Origin: an uncultured Clostridia bacterium
Lineage (GTDB): Bacteria > Bacillota > Clostridia > Christensenellales > Borkfalkiaceae
NCBI GenBank assembly: GCA_944338165.1
Contig: CALVLN010000001.1
Location: 186,001 to 250,000, forward strand
DNA length: 64,000 bases
Direction of reading: 5' to 3'
In this document: piece after piece, positions 1 through 8,074 of the stretch
Numbering within the stretch: the stretch's first letter is position 1
Layout: the number at the start of each line of letters is the position of its first letter
Notes under the pieces: generated by a model
What the model was told of the DNA's origin: nothing
Seen by the model: the letters and a program-made list of their open reading frames with translations, nothing else
Database searches by the model: none
Made by a program: the position numbers and the translations under genes

Positions 1-341
1 GCCTTTTTGAACACGCCGCCCGCCGCCTTGACCGCCATCAGGCGGCTTTTGACGCATTTCCCGTCCAGCAGAATGCGCGTATGCGGCGTAAAATACGTCT
101 CCCAAGGGACGGCGCGCGCTCCCTCAAAGAGCTCGTCGAACGTCTCCGCGCGGAATTCCGCCAGCTCGATCAGCACGCGTTCGCCCGTGCGCAAAAAGAC
201 GTTGAGGCGGGCGACGTCGGAAAAATCGCCCGTGAGGGATACCCTGCCCCGCTCGGCGGGACGGTCGCCGTAGCCGAGGCGGATGAGTTCGCGCTTGAGC
301 GGCGCCTCCGTCCCCGCGGCGGCGGGAATGAGCAGTTTCAT
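1..341 (-). CDS. THUMP-domain class I SAM-dependent RNA methyltransferase (RlmL/YpsC type), 5' part only
   Basis: The N-terminal 113 residues are inside the window; the rest lies beyond the left edge, so the catalytic methyltransferase domain is not seen. The protein opens MKLLIPAAAGTEAPLKREL and continues through an LNVFLRTGERVLIEL segment, DELFEGA and a VPWETYFT segment, the pattern of the ferredoxin-like and THUMP region of RlmL/YpsC proteins that methylate a guanine N2 in 23S rRNA. The ATG is preceded by GGAGG-like sequence at 346-352. A terminator for the upstream gene lies just ahead, so this gene either has its own weak promoter or depends on read-through. Family assignment is good; the exact rRNA target is not shown. 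Confidence 0.72.
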   Translation of the reverse strand, partial: MKLLIPAAAGTEAPLKRELIRLGYGDRPAERGRVSLTGDFSDVARLNVFLRTGERVLIELAEFRAETFDELFEGARAVPWETYFTPHTRILLDGKCVKSRLMAVKAAGGVFKK

Positions 342-352
342 GCGTTTCCTCC

Positions 353-377
353 AAAAAAAAGAGCGGCAAACGCCGCT
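353..377 (-). terminator. Intrinsic terminator after the CNNM/CorC-type gene
   Basis: On the minus strand the stem AGCGGC/GCCGCT with a GTTT loop (362-377) is followed by eight U (353-360). It lies between the CNNM-like gene and the RNA methyltransferase gene. Confidence 0.7.
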
Positions 378-404
378 TTTTCCCGTACATGGGTATGCCG
401 TATG

Positions 405-1463
405 TTACGATCCCGTCTCCTCGTCCCCTTCGGGCGGCTCGGGTTCCGGGATAAACGGCGTAATGGGCTCGGTATCGGGCGTGAGATCGTAGCGGTCGTC
501 CACGTCGCCGAGCAGTTCCTCGATGATGTCCTCGCGGGTGATGATGCCAAGCGCGTTCCCCTCGCTTCCGACGATCGCCATCTGCTCGCGCATGCTCTGC
601 ATGCGGCGGAGCTGGTCGGAGATCTTTTCCTCCGCCGTCGTCCACGAAACGGGATGCAGGATGTTGGCAAAATCCTCCCTGCCGGAGAGCATGTTCTCGT
701 AAAAGTCGGCGCGGTACAGGATGCCGACGATGTTCGTCTTGCTCCCCTTGAATACGGGAATGCGCGAAAAATTGGTCTCGCGGAAGATCTTGCCGACGGC
801 GCGCGGATTGGCGCGCACCTCAACGAGCACCACCCGATCGAGCGGGATCATGCACGACCCGACGTGCAGATCGTCAAAGCGCAGCGTCTTGGTGATGAGT
901 TCGTGCTCCGTCTCGTTGAGGACGCCTTCCTCCTTGACGTCGGAGACGATCATTTTAAATTCCTCTTCCGTGAACTTCGGCTGCTTTTTATTGCGCCGGA
1001 ACATGCGGAAGAGCAGCTTTTTCCACAGCCCGAAGAGGAAGGAAAGGGGCAGCAGAACGACCTCGCACGCATATACGGGATACGCCGCAAAGCAGGCAAA
1101 CGCCTCCGGCGATTCCTTGGCGAGCGTTTTTGGCGTGATCTCCCCGAAAATAAGCACCACGACCGTCAGAACGATCGTGGAGAGCGTCACGCCGATATCG
1201 CCCCAAAGATTGGTAAACAGCACGGTGCCCAGCGAGGCAGCCGTGATGTTGACGATGTTGTTACCGATGAGCAGCGTGGTCAGAACTTTGTTGTAGTCTT
1301 CACTGATGCGCAGCGCGAGGCGCGCCGTGCGCCTTTTCTGCGCATACCTGCGCATGCGGACCGTACTGAAGCTCGTATATGCCGTTTCCGTAGCGCTGAA
1401 GAACGCGGAAAAACACACGAGCACGAGGATCGCGACGAGCAGACCTATGTCTATGGCATCCAT
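405..1463 (-). CDS. CNNM/CorC (HlyC-type) DUF21-CBS membrane protein
   Basis: 352 residues. The N-terminus is a DUF21/CNNM transmembrane domain: a hydrophobic first helix, then SAFFSATETAYTSF, the family signature, and further hydrophobic segments to about residue 165. A tandem CBS pair follows (about 200-325, with IPLDRVV and ARTS-like nucleotide contacts), and the tail is rich in Pro, Glu and Asp (about 330-352). This family is linked to Mg2+/Co2+ efflux or homeostasis. The CorC_HlyC C-terminal domain of longer members is absent; the short acidic tail stands in its place. It lies 38 bases after the small Cys protein and probably shares its promoter. The ribosome site is weak. Confidence 0.85.
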   Translation of the reverse strand: MDAIDIGLLVAILVLVCFSAFFSATETAYTSFSTVRMRRYAQKRRTARLALRISEDYNKVLTTLLIGNNIVNITAASLGTVLFTNLWGDIGVTLSTIVLTVVVLIFGEITPKTLAKESPEAFACFAAYPVYACEVVLLPLSFLFGLWKKLLFRMFRRNKKQPKFTEEEFKMIVSDVKEEGVLNETEHELITKTLRFDDLHVGSCMIPLDRVVLVEVRANPRAVGKIFRETNFSRIPVFKGSKTNIVGILYRADFYENMLSGREDFANILHPVSWTTAEEKISDQLRRMQSMREQMAIVGSEGNALGIITREDIIEELLGDVDDRYDLTPDTEPITPFIPEPEPPEGDEETGS

Positions 1464-1501
1464 ATCTTATCCGTATCTTACCGCAAGACCCCGCAGCGTT
1501 T

Positions 1502-1789
1502 TCAGCCCTGTCTGCGGACAAAGGAGAGAATGCAGTAGCGCGGCGCATCGTCCCCGTTCTTCAGCGAAAGGACGCGGAGCGACCGCTCCTTCTTTTCTGC
1601 GATGGGCGTGCCGTTGGCGCCTTCGATCTCCTCCATCATGAGCTGCGCGTGGGCGCACGGATATTCCAGATACCGCTCGCAATAGCGGCAGCGCGGGTAA
1701 TTCCCGCACATGTCGTACCCGCGCCATGCGCTTTCATACCACTTCTCGACGTCGAACTGTTCCTGTAACTTTGCAAGATCCTGTTCCAT
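1502..1789 (-). CDS. Small cysteine-cluster protein, function unknown
   Basis: 95 residues. The start ATG at 1789 was chosen because GGAGGAAGAGT precedes it at 1790-1800; an upstream in-frame ATG at 1822 lies inside the promoter. After a charged N-terminus (MEQDLAKLQEQFDVEKWY) comes a CGNYPRCRYCERYLEYPC cluster of four Cys, likely a structural zinc or iron site, then a basic C-terminus. I do not recognise the family. It has its own promoter and is the first gene of a probable unit with the CNNM-type gene. Confidence 0.7.
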   Translation of the reverse strand: MEQDLAKLQEQFDVEKWYESAWRGYDMCGNYPRCRYCERYLEYPCAHAQLMMEEIEGANGTPIAEKKERSLRVLSLKNGDDAPRYCILSFVRRQG

Positions 1790-1833
1790 ACTCTTCCTCC
1801 GTCCCTTATCTTTCGGTACCATTGGGTAATTCT

Positions 1834-1862
1834 ATTATACTATATCTTTTTTCATTTTTCAA
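1834..1862 (-). promoter_or_regulatory. Sigma-A promoter for the small Cys protein
   Basis: Reading the minus strand: -35 TTGAAA (1857-1862), 17-bp AT-rich spacer, -10 TATAAT (1834-1839). The predicted transcript starts about 38 bases before the 1789 ATG. Confidence 0.75.
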
Positions 1863-1881
1863 CCCTTGCGGCACGATTTTT

Positions 1882-2715
1882 TTAATTTTCTTCATCTTCC
1901 CCGTAAACGGCGGTGAACGGCGTGAGCACGCCCCCCTTCCGCCAGCCCGGCACGGAATCGAGATTGACGTTGTGCATGCTGCGGAAGATGTTTTTTCCCG
2001 CATCGGGATTGACGCGTTCGAGCGAAGCGATGAGCGCCTTCATCTCGCGGCGCTTGCTCTCCTCTTCCTTTGAGGCGACGCGTTCGGTAAAGCGGCAGGC
2101 GCAGTTTAAAAAGCGCAGCCCGTTGTATGCCGCCCAGGAACGGATATCCGCCTCCTTGACCGCGTACATGGGGCGGATGAGCTGCATGCCGGGATGGGAC
2201 GTGGAGCGGAGTTTCGGCATCATCGTTTTGATCTCCGCGCCGTAGAGCATACTTAAAAGCGTGGTCTCGATGACGTCGTCGAAATGGTGGCCGAGGGCGA
2301 TCTTGTTGCAGCCGAGCGAAGCGGCGTATTCGTACAAATGCCCCCGCCGCATGCGCGCGCAGAGATAGCAGGGCGAACCCTCCGTCACCGACGTGACCAC
2401 CTCGAAGATATTGCTCCGGAACACGCGCACGGGCACGCCGAGGAGCGCCGCGTTTTCCTCGATGAGGGCGCGGTTCACCGGGGCGTAACCGGGATCCATG
2501 ACGATAAACTCCAAGCCGAACCGGAATTCACCGTGTTTTTCCAGCTCCTGCATGCACTTGGCGAGCAAAAAAGAATCTTTCCCGCCGGAGATACAGACGG
2601 CGATCTTATCTTCGGGGGAGATCAACCCGTATTGTTTGACAGCCTTTACAAAGGGGCACCAGATCTGTTTGCGGAACTTTTTGATGATGCTGCGCTCGAT
2701 CTCGGCCGTGCTCAT
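1882..2715 (-). CDS. TtcA-family PP-loop ATPase (tRNA 2-thiolation type)
   Basis: 277 residues. It carries the PP-loop SGGKDS (residues about 48-53) that adenylates the target base, two CxxC pairs (CYLCARM about residue 121 and CACR about 212), and the GHHFDDVIET motif of the TtcA/TtuA group, which thiolate tRNA bases and often use an Fe-S cluster. The start ATG at 2715 overlaps the stop of the thioredoxin-reductase-like gene by four bases (ATGA), so translation is coupled; a longer reading frame upstream has no support. Being paired with a disulfide reductase fits a sulfur- and redox-dependent enzyme. Whether it makes s2C32 or another thiolated base cannot be told. Confidence 0.82.
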   Translation of the reverse strand: MSTAEIERSIIKKFRKQIWCPFVKAVKQYGLISPEDKIAVCISGGKDSFLLAKCMQELEKHGEFRFGLEFIVMDPGYAPVNRALIEENAALLGVPVRVFRSNIFEVVTSVTEGSPCYLCARMRRGHLYEYAASLGCNKIALGHHFDDVIETTLLSMLYGAEIKTMMPKLRSTSHPGMQLIRPMYAVKEADIRSWAAYNGLRFLNCACRFTERVASKEEESKRREMKALIASLERVNPDAGKNIFRSMHNVNLDSVPGWRKGGVLTPFTAVYGEDEEN

Positions 2716-3587
2716 GTTCGCGCCCCTCTCTTCTGCGCATTCAGGTAGGAAAGCACGGAATAGGCGGCAACGCATCCCTCCCCCGCCGCTTTGACAAACT
2801 GATAAGGCCTGCCCGTCACGTCGCCCGCGGCAAACAGCCCGGGAAGGTTTGTAGACAGATCGCGCGAAACGCGGACATGCCCCCCGTCCGTCTCCAGGCC
2901 GCCGACCAGAGACGCGGGCGGAGCCGACTCGCGCAAAAAGAACACGCCGTCCGCCGAGACGGCGGCCCCGCTCTGCAGAATCAGCCGCCTGACGCGCAGA
3001 TCGCCTTCGACCGCACGGGGCATGTCCGAACTGACGCGGATATTGTTTGCCGCAAAGGGCGGCAGCGCCGCCTTGCAATAGACGGTGACTTCGGCCGCAA
3101 AGCCGGCAAGATACTCCGCCTCGCGGGAGAACTCCGCCGAGGAAAGCACGGCGGCCACTTTTTTGCCGCGGTAGAGCGCGCCGTCACAGACGGCGCAGTA
3201 GCTTACGCCCCTGCCCAAAAACGCCGCCTCGCCCGCGATGCTCCCGCTTGCCGAGACGCCCGTGCAGAGGATGACGGTACGGGAAAAAAACTGCCTCTCC
3301 CCCGCGGTGACGAGGTATCCCCCTTCGACCGCATACACGCCGTCCGCCCTGCCCGCAGTAAAAGGGACTGCTTCTTCAACGGCCTGCCGCGAGAGCGCCG
3401 CCGCAAATTCGGCGCCGTCCCCCGTAAAGGCGGGATAATTGCGCACGTACTCCGACCGCGCAAGCTTCCCGCCGAAGGCGTTATCCCCCAGCCAAAGCGC
3501 ATTCAGGCGCAAACTCTTCAGCGTGAGCGCGGCGGAATACCCCGCGATCCCGCCGCCGATGACGGCGGCATCAAACTGTTGTTCCAT
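2712..3587 (-). CDS. Thioredoxin-reductase-like FAD/NAD(P)-disulfide oxidoreductase
   Basis: 291 residues. The FAD-binding GGGIAGYSAA lies near the N-terminus; the redox-active CAVCDG (about residue 136) is in the position typical of TrxB; the second FAD motif GDVTGRPYQFVKAAGEG is near the C-terminus. The pyridine-nucleotide motif is divergent (AAVLSSAEFSREAE in place of GxGxSAxE), so the electron donor may not be NADPH; some clostridial TrxB-like proteins use ferredoxin or F420. The start at 3587 has AAGGAG upstream (3594-3600). It is translationally coupled to the TtcA-like gene and has its own promoter. Confidence 0.85.
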   Translation of the reverse strand: MEQQFDAAVIGGGIAGYSAALTLKSLRLNALWLGDNAFGGKLARSEYVRNYPAFTGDGAEFAAALSRQAVEEAVPFTAGRADGVYAVEGGYLVTAGERQFFSRTVILCTGVSASGSIAGEAAFLGRGVSYCAVCDGALYRGKKVAAVLSSAEFSREAEYLAGFAAEVTVYCKAALPPFAANNIRVSSDMPRAVEGDLRVRRLILQSGAAVSADGVFFLRESAPPASLVGGLETDGGHVRVSRDLSTNLPGLFAAGDVTGRPYQFVKAAGEGCVAAYSVLSYLNAQKRGART

Positions 3588-3614
3588 AAACGCATTCTCC
3601 TTGTTGACGGGGCA

Positions 3615-3644
3615 ATTATACCATCCCCGCCCGCGCTTTGTCAA
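3615..3644 (-). promoter_or_regulatory. Sigma-A promoter for the thioredoxin-reductase-like gene
   Basis: -35 TTGACA (3639-3644), 18-bp spacer, -10 TATAAT (3615-3620), minus strand. The GC-rich spacer GCGGGCGGGGATGG is almost the same as that of the promoter at 12086-12114. Confidence 0.85.
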
Positions 3645-3723
3645 GAAAACGGCGGCGGACGCGGACGGACGGAAAAAAGCGCGGTTTTTTGCAAAAACAA
3701 GCGCCTATCTTTCCTTAATATAA

Positions 3724-3752
3724 TTGACATTCTGTCCCGGGAAGGCTATAAT
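3724..3752 (+). promoter_or_regulatory. Consensus sigma-A promoter of the Gx transporter-rnf operon
   Basis: TTGACA (3724-3729), 17-bp spacer, TATAAT (3747-3752): a perfect match. Only eight bases separate the -10 box from the ATG at 3761, so transcription should start one to four bases before the start codon, giving an essentially leaderless mRNA. Confidence 0.9.
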
Positions 3753-3760
3753 TGTGACGT

Positions 3761-4330
3761 ATGAAGAAAAGAACCGCATTCAACGCGAAAAAAATTTCCG
3801 TGCTCGCATTGATGACGGCGCTGGGACTTATCATGTTCATGATCGAAAGTATGTTTCCGCCCCTGTTTTTCCCGGGGGCGAAAATGGGGCTTTCCAACAT
3901 TTTTTCCCTGCTCACGCTCATCCTTTACGGGCTGCCGGAGGCGCTCCTCGTCGCAGCGGCGCGCACCGTGCTCGGGAGTCTTTTTGCGGGGAACGCGTCT
4001 CTTCTCTTGTACAGCCTGACCGCCGGGATCGTCAGCGTCTGCGTATCCCGCCTGCTGCTGTTCGCCTTTCCGAAGATCAGCATCCTCTGCGTGAGCATCG
4101 TCTCTGCCGTCGTGCACAACTGCGTGCAGCTGTTTGTGTATTTTCTGCAGACGCAGACGCCGCTCATCTTCAGCGAACTGCCATACCTCGTCCTTTTGGG
4201 CGTCCTTGCGGGCGTCATCGTGGGCATTACGGTCATCGTCACGGTCAAGGCGATCCCCCTCTCCGTCTTTGAGCGGGTGGCGGGGGAAAAAGAAAAAAGT
4301 CAAACTAATCAAATGGAGGAGTCAAATTGA
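3761..4330 (+). CDS. Gx transporter family membrane protein (Hpre_diP_synt_I family)
   Basis: 189 residues with five or six hydrophobic segments after a short basic N-terminus (MKKRTAFNAKKIS). ALMTALGLIMFMIES and LPEALLVAAARTVLGSLFAGN fit the Gx transporter/heptaprenyl-diphosphate-synthase-component-I family, a group of ECF-S-like membrane proteins of unknown substrate often found beside rnf or FMN-binding genes. It is the first gene of the rnf operon and overlaps rnfC by four bases. There is no Shine-Dalgarno sequence: the start codon sits almost at the expected transcription start. A role in supplying a cofactor precursor to Rnf is possible but inferred only from position. Confidence 0.8.
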   Translation: MKKRTAFNAKKISVLALMTALGLIMFMIESMFPPLFFPGAKMGLSNIFSLLTLILYGLPEALLVAAARTVLGSLFAGNASLLLYSLTAGIVSVCVSRLLLFAFPKISILCVSIVSAVVHNCVQLFVYFLQTQTPLIFSELPYLVLLGVLAGVIVGITVIVTVKAIPLSVFERVAGEKEKSQTNQMEESN

Positions 4331-5619
4331 AAGCAGCAAACGGTAGACTGTTTTTCCGCGGAGTGCATCTGCGGGACAAAAAGTCGCTTTCCTCCGCCGC
4401 AGCCGCAGAGGCGCTCGCCCCCGTGCGGGAAGTGGCCATCCCGCTCTCCCAGCACATCGGCAAACCCGCGCTTCCAGCCGTCGAGGTCGGCGAGAAGGTC
4501 AAGCGCGGGCAGCTGATCGGCAAAGCGGACGGATACGTGAGCGCGAACGTTCATGCGAGCGTCGCGGGCACGGTGAAGGCGATCGAGGCGCGGTCCGACG
4601 GGCGCGGCGGCAACGTCACGTGCATCGTCATCGAACGGGCGGAGGAAGACGAGACGGAGTTTCTGCCCCCGCTCAACGATCCTTCGGCGGAAGCCGTCCT
4701 GCAGCGCGTGCAGGACGCGGGCATCGTCGGCATGGGCGGCGCGGGGTTCCCCACGCACGTCAAGCTCAAGCCCGCCAGCCCCGTGGATACGCTCATCCTC
4801 AACGGTGCGGAATGTGAGCCCTATCTCACCTGCGACCACCGCATCATGCTGGAGGAGACGGACAAGATCGTCCGCGGCGCCAAGTATATCGCCAAGGCAA
4901 TCGGCGTCACGAACATCGTCATCGGCATCGAAAAGAACAAGCCCGACGCCATCGCCGCCTTTGAAAGCACCGATCTTAAGGTGGTGGCGCTGAAAAAGCA
5001 ATACCCGATGGGTTCGGAAAAGCACCTCATCTACGTGTGTACGGGCAGAAAGGTGCGCGTGGGCAAGCTCCCTGCGGATGCGGGCGTCATCGTGCAGAAC
5101 GTCGCCACGGCGCTTGCCGTATGCAGCGCGGTCGAGGAGGGAAAACCGCTCATCGAGCGCGTGGTCACCGTCTCGGGCGCAGGCATTGAGACGCCGAAGA
5201 ACCTGATCTGCCCCGTCGGCGCGCCCATGGCGGCGCTCGCAGAGGCGTGCGGCGGCATCAAGGACGGCGCGGTCAAATTTGTGGCCGGCGGCCCCATGAC
5301 GGGTGCGGCGCTCACAGGGCTTGCGGGTCCCGTGACCAAAACCTCCTCCGGGCTGCTCTTTCTGACGGCAGAAGAAACGAATGCGGACGAACCCACCAAC
5401 TGCATCAACTGCGGCAAGTGCGCGGACGTATGCCCCATGCACCTCATGCCCATGCAGACGGCGTTCTTTACGGCGGCAAAGGAATACGAGAATGCGGAAA
5501 AGTACGGCGGCGTTTTAAGCTGCATCGAATGCGGCGCCTGCTCGTACATCTGCCCCGCCCGTCGTCCGCTGGCGCAGATGATCAAGACGGCGAAAGCCGA
5601 ACTCCGCAAGAAGAAATGA
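4327..5619 (+). CDS. rnfC: Rnf complex subunit RnfC
   Basis: 430 residues. RnfC is the peripheral NADH-binding subunit of ferredoxin:NAD+ oxidoreductase (Rnf). The sequence has the N-terminal RnfC barrel-sandwich region (FFRGVHL, YVSANVHASVAGTVKAIE), the flavin/NADH motif GMGGAGFPTHVKL (about residues 136-148) and ILNGAECEPYLTCD, and two C-terminal 4Fe-4S motifs, CINCGKCADVCP (about 359) and CIECGACSYICP (about 399). The start is TTG at 4327, chosen because GGAGGA ends seven bases upstream; the TTG overlaps the TGA of the preceding gene, so translation is coupled. Confidence 0.95.
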   Translation: MKAANGRLFFRGVHLRDKKSLSSAAAAEALAPVREVAIPLSQHIGKPALPAVEVGEKVKRGQLIGKADGYVSANVHASVAGTVKAIEARSDGRGGNVTCIVIERAEEDETEFLPPLNDPSAEAVLQRVQDAGIVGMGGAGFPTHVKLKPASPVDTLILNGAECEPYLTCDHRIMLEETDKIVRGAKYIAKAIGVTNIVIGIEKNKPDAIAAFESTDLKVVALKKQYPMGSEKHLIYVCTGRKVRVGKLPADAGVIVQNVATALAVCSAVEEGKPLIERVVTVSGAGIETPKNLICPVGAPMAALAEACGGIKDGAVKFVAGGPMTGAALTGLAGPVTKTSSGLLFLTAEETNADEPTNCINCGKCADVCPMHLMPMQTAFFTAAKEYENAEKYGGVLSCIECGACSYICPARRPLAQMIKTAKAELRKKK

Positions 5620-5635
5620 GGAGGAAAAGAATCGT

Positions 5636-6649
5636 ATGAATCAAACGTTGATCCTCTCGACCGCGCCTCACGTCAAGACGGCGAGAACCACCAAAACGAT
5701 CATGCTCGACGTGCTGATCGCCCTTCTTCCCGCGACGGTGGCCGGCATCGTCTTTTTCGGCTGGCAGGCGCTCGTCATGATCTTCCTGTCGCTCGTCTCG
5801 GCGGCGCTGACCGAGTTTGTCTACTACATCGTCCAGAACAAGATCTGGCAGGATCCCAAGGGCGTCTGTGTGAAGTTCCTGAAACAGTTCGACTTCTCGT
5901 CGCTCGTCACGGGGCTTCTGCTTGCCCTCGTCATCCCCTCCAACATCGAGGGATGGTACATGCCCATCCTCGGATCCGTGTTTGCCGTCGCCGTCGTCAA
6001 GATGCTCTTCGGCGGCACGGGCAAGAACGTGGTCAACCCCGCCCTTGCGGGCAGAGTTTTCCTGTTTATCTCCTTTGCGCTGATGATGCAATACCCCGCC
6101 CCCAACTTCGGCGCCCTGCTGGATACGACCGGCGACGTCATGACGGGCGCGACCTCGCTCACGAGCGGGCTTGCGGGGGAAGGCACGCTCTCCGCGCTCG
6201 ACTTGTTCCTGGGTACGGGCGTTGCGGGCTGCATCGGCGAGACGTGCAAGCTCGCCCTGCTGGCTGGCGGCGTATACCTGTGCGTACGCGGCGTCATCAA
6301 GTGGTATCTGCCCCTCATCTATATCCTCGTCACCGGGCTGTTCGCAGTCTGCCTCGAAGGATTTGACTTCGGGGCCTTCCTGCCCTCCGTGTTCGGCGGC
6401 GGCCTCATCCTCGGCGCCATCTTTATGGCGACGGATTACACCACCACCCCCAAGAGCACGCTCGGCAACGTCATCTACTTTATCCTGCTCGGGCTTCTGA
6501 CGGCGGGGCTGAGAAAGGCGACGGGCATCGAAGTGGTATCCTTCTGCATCCTGCTCATGAACTTCCTCGTGTTCCTCATCGACAAAGCCATCCCCGCGCG
6601 CCCCTTCGGTTCCGTGTGGAAAAAGGCAGACAAAAAGGAGGGCAAATAA
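5636..6649 (+). CDS. rnfD: Rnf complex membrane subunit RnfD
   Basis: 337 residues, polytopic, about nine hydrophobic segments. RnfD is a membrane subunit with a covalently bound FMN; the attachment motif DVMTGATSLT (about residues 167-176) is intact, the second Thr of TGAT being the usual FMN ester site. The TGA of rnfC is followed by GGAGG 10-14 bases before this ATG. With RnfG it relays electrons across the membrane, coupled to Na+ or H+ export. Confidence 0.95.
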   Translation: MNQTLILSTAPHVKTARTTKTIMLDVLIALLPATVAGIVFFGWQALVMIFLSLVSAALTEFVYYIVQNKIWQDPKGVCVKFLKQFDFSSLVTGLLLALVIPSNIEGWYMPILGSVFAVAVVKMLFGGTGKNVVNPALAGRVFLFISFALMMQYPAPNFGALLDTTGDVMTGATSLTSGLAGEGTLSALDLFLGTGVAGCIGETCKLALLAGGVYLCVRGVIKWYLPLIYILVTGLFAVCLEGFDFGAFLPSVFGGGLILGAIFMATDYTTTPKSTLGNVIYFILLGLLTAGLRKATGIEVVSFCILLMNFLVFLIDKAIPARPFGSVWKKADKKEGK

Positions 6650-8074
6650 ATGACTGTTAAGCAATTTTTCAAGAGCAACGCATTCAAGAGTCTTGCCGTC
6701 CTCCTCGCCATCGTCATCATTGCGGGCGGCCTGCTCGCCATCTTCAACGATCTGCTGTTCGTTTCCGATGAAGAGCGCTTCAACCGCACCATCGAGAAGA
6801 TCTACGGCGGCTCGGCGACCGTGGAAGAGACGCTGACGATCACCGACGAAAACGGTACGTTTGACAAAGGCGCCGTCAGCGCTGCGTACAAGATGAGCGA
6901 CGGCAACTACCTCATCCATTCGAGCGGCAAGGGCGGCTACGGCGGCGACGTGTATCTGTGGGTCGTCGTGATCGCGGAAAACGGCAAATTCGGCGGCATT
7001 GAAAAGGTGCTGCTGGATACGAGCGACGGCGAGACGCTGCTCGGCAACTTCCGCGACAGCTTCTACGAAAACTTCACCAAACACAACGACGAGCTCGTCG
7101 AAGGCAAGTACTTCGGGACTTCCGGAAGCGACGTCATCAACAACGTCGTCACGGGGACGACCCTCTCGTCCAACGCCATGTGCAACGCCGTCAATACGGC
7201 GATCGACTTCTTCAAGAGCGCCGTGCTCGGCGAAGAAGTGGTAAGCTATACCTACCTCTACGAGAAGTACGTGGACATGACGCAGACGACCATCGAGCGC
7301 GACTTTGCGGCAAACAGCGTAACGCTCCGCATCGTCATGCAGGCAAACGGCATTGCACCTTCCATCGCCTTTGACGTCACCGTGAAAGACGGCGCCATCA
7401 CCGCCTTTGAGGCGACGAAACCCTTCGTACAGCAGTACGACGAGACCAAGATCGACGAATCCCTCCGCAACGGCACCTACTTTGTCGGCAAGACGGCGGA
7501 AGAGATCGCCGCGGCGCTGCCCGACGGCGAAACGCTGGATCCTGCCAAGCTGGAAGGTCTCGGCCTTGCCACGGGCGCGAGCCGCTCGAGCGAATCTTTC
7601 TTCCGCGCGGCGGCGTTTGCAACGGCAAACTTCGAGGCGTTCTTTGCACCGGAAAACCTGACTTATGCCTCCTATGTGGACTTCGAGCAGTCGACGTTCA
7701 CCTGGAACTATACGGAAGGCAACGAAGTGAAGATGCACATCGTCATGCAGGCAAACGGCATTGCACCTTCCATCGCCTTTGACGTCACCGTGAAAGACGG
7801 CGCCATCACCGCCTTTGAGGCGACGAAACCCTTCGTACAGCAGTACGACGAGACCAAGATCGACGAATCCCTCCGCAACGGCACCTACTTTGTCGGCAAG
7901 ACGCTGGAGGAGATCGCCGCGGCGCTGCCCGACGGCGAAACGCTGGATCCTGCCAAGCTGGGAGGCCTCGGCCTTGCCACGGGCGCGAGCCGCTCGAGCG
8001 AATCTTTCTTCCGCGCGGCGGCGTTTGCGCTCAGCAATTACACGTTCTATCTTACGGGAGGTGAACAGGCATGA
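6650..8074 (+). CDS. rnfG: Enlarged RnfG with three FMN-binding domains
   Basis: 474 residues; ordinary RnfG is about 180-220. One N-terminal anchor helix (about residues 15-35) is followed by a normal FMN_bind domain with attachment motif T168-G-T-T-L-S-S. Two extra domains follow, each beginning near IVMQANGIAPSIAFDV and each ending in TGASRSS (T308 and T444). In DNA these two are a tandem repeat of 290 bp (7331-7620 and 7739-8028, offset 408 bp) with only about five mismatches. In all three motifs the fourth position (T171, S311, S447), where ApbE attaches FMN, is a hydroxyl residue. The start abuts the rnfD stop, and the end overlaps rnfE (ATGA). The protein could carry up to three covalent FMNs outside the cytoplasmic membrane. 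Confidence 0.9.
   Translation: MTVKQFFKSNAFKSLAVLLAIVIIAGGLLAIFNDLLFVSDEERFNRTIEKIYGGSATVEETLTITDENGTFDKGAVSAAYKMSDGNYLIHSSGKGGYGGDVYLWVVVIAENGKFGGIEKVLLDTSDGETLLGNFRDSFYENFTKHNDELVEGKYFGTSGSDVINNVVTGTTLSSNAMCNAVNTAIDFFKSAVLGEEVVSYTYLYEKYVDMTQTTIERDFAANSVTLRIVMQANGIAPSIAFDVTVKDGAITAFEATKPFVQQYDETKIDESLRNGTYFVGKTAEEIAAALPDGETLDPAKLEGLGLATGASRSSESFFRAAAFATANFEAFFAPENLTYASYVDFEQSTFTWNYTEGNEVKMHIVMQANGIAPSIAFDVTVKDGAITAFEATKPFVQQYDETKIDESLRNGTYFVGKTLEEIAAALPDGETLDPAKLGGLGLATGASRSSESFFRAAAFALSNYTFYLTGGEQA
7331..8028 (+). repeat. Near-perfect intragenic tandem repeat in rnfG (2 x 290 bp, 408-bp period)
   Basis: Copies at 7331-7620 and 7739-8028 differ at about five positions (near 7496-7502 and 7552-7559 in copy 1). 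The 118-bp linkers after each copy are only loosely alike, so the identity stops sharply at the repeat edges. Confidence 0.95.

Noticed and set aside
7331-8028. rnfG repeat taken as an assembly artefact
   Set aside because: The flanks of each copy differ and the frame stays open with a sensible third domain end, so it is treated as real, though long reads would settle it.
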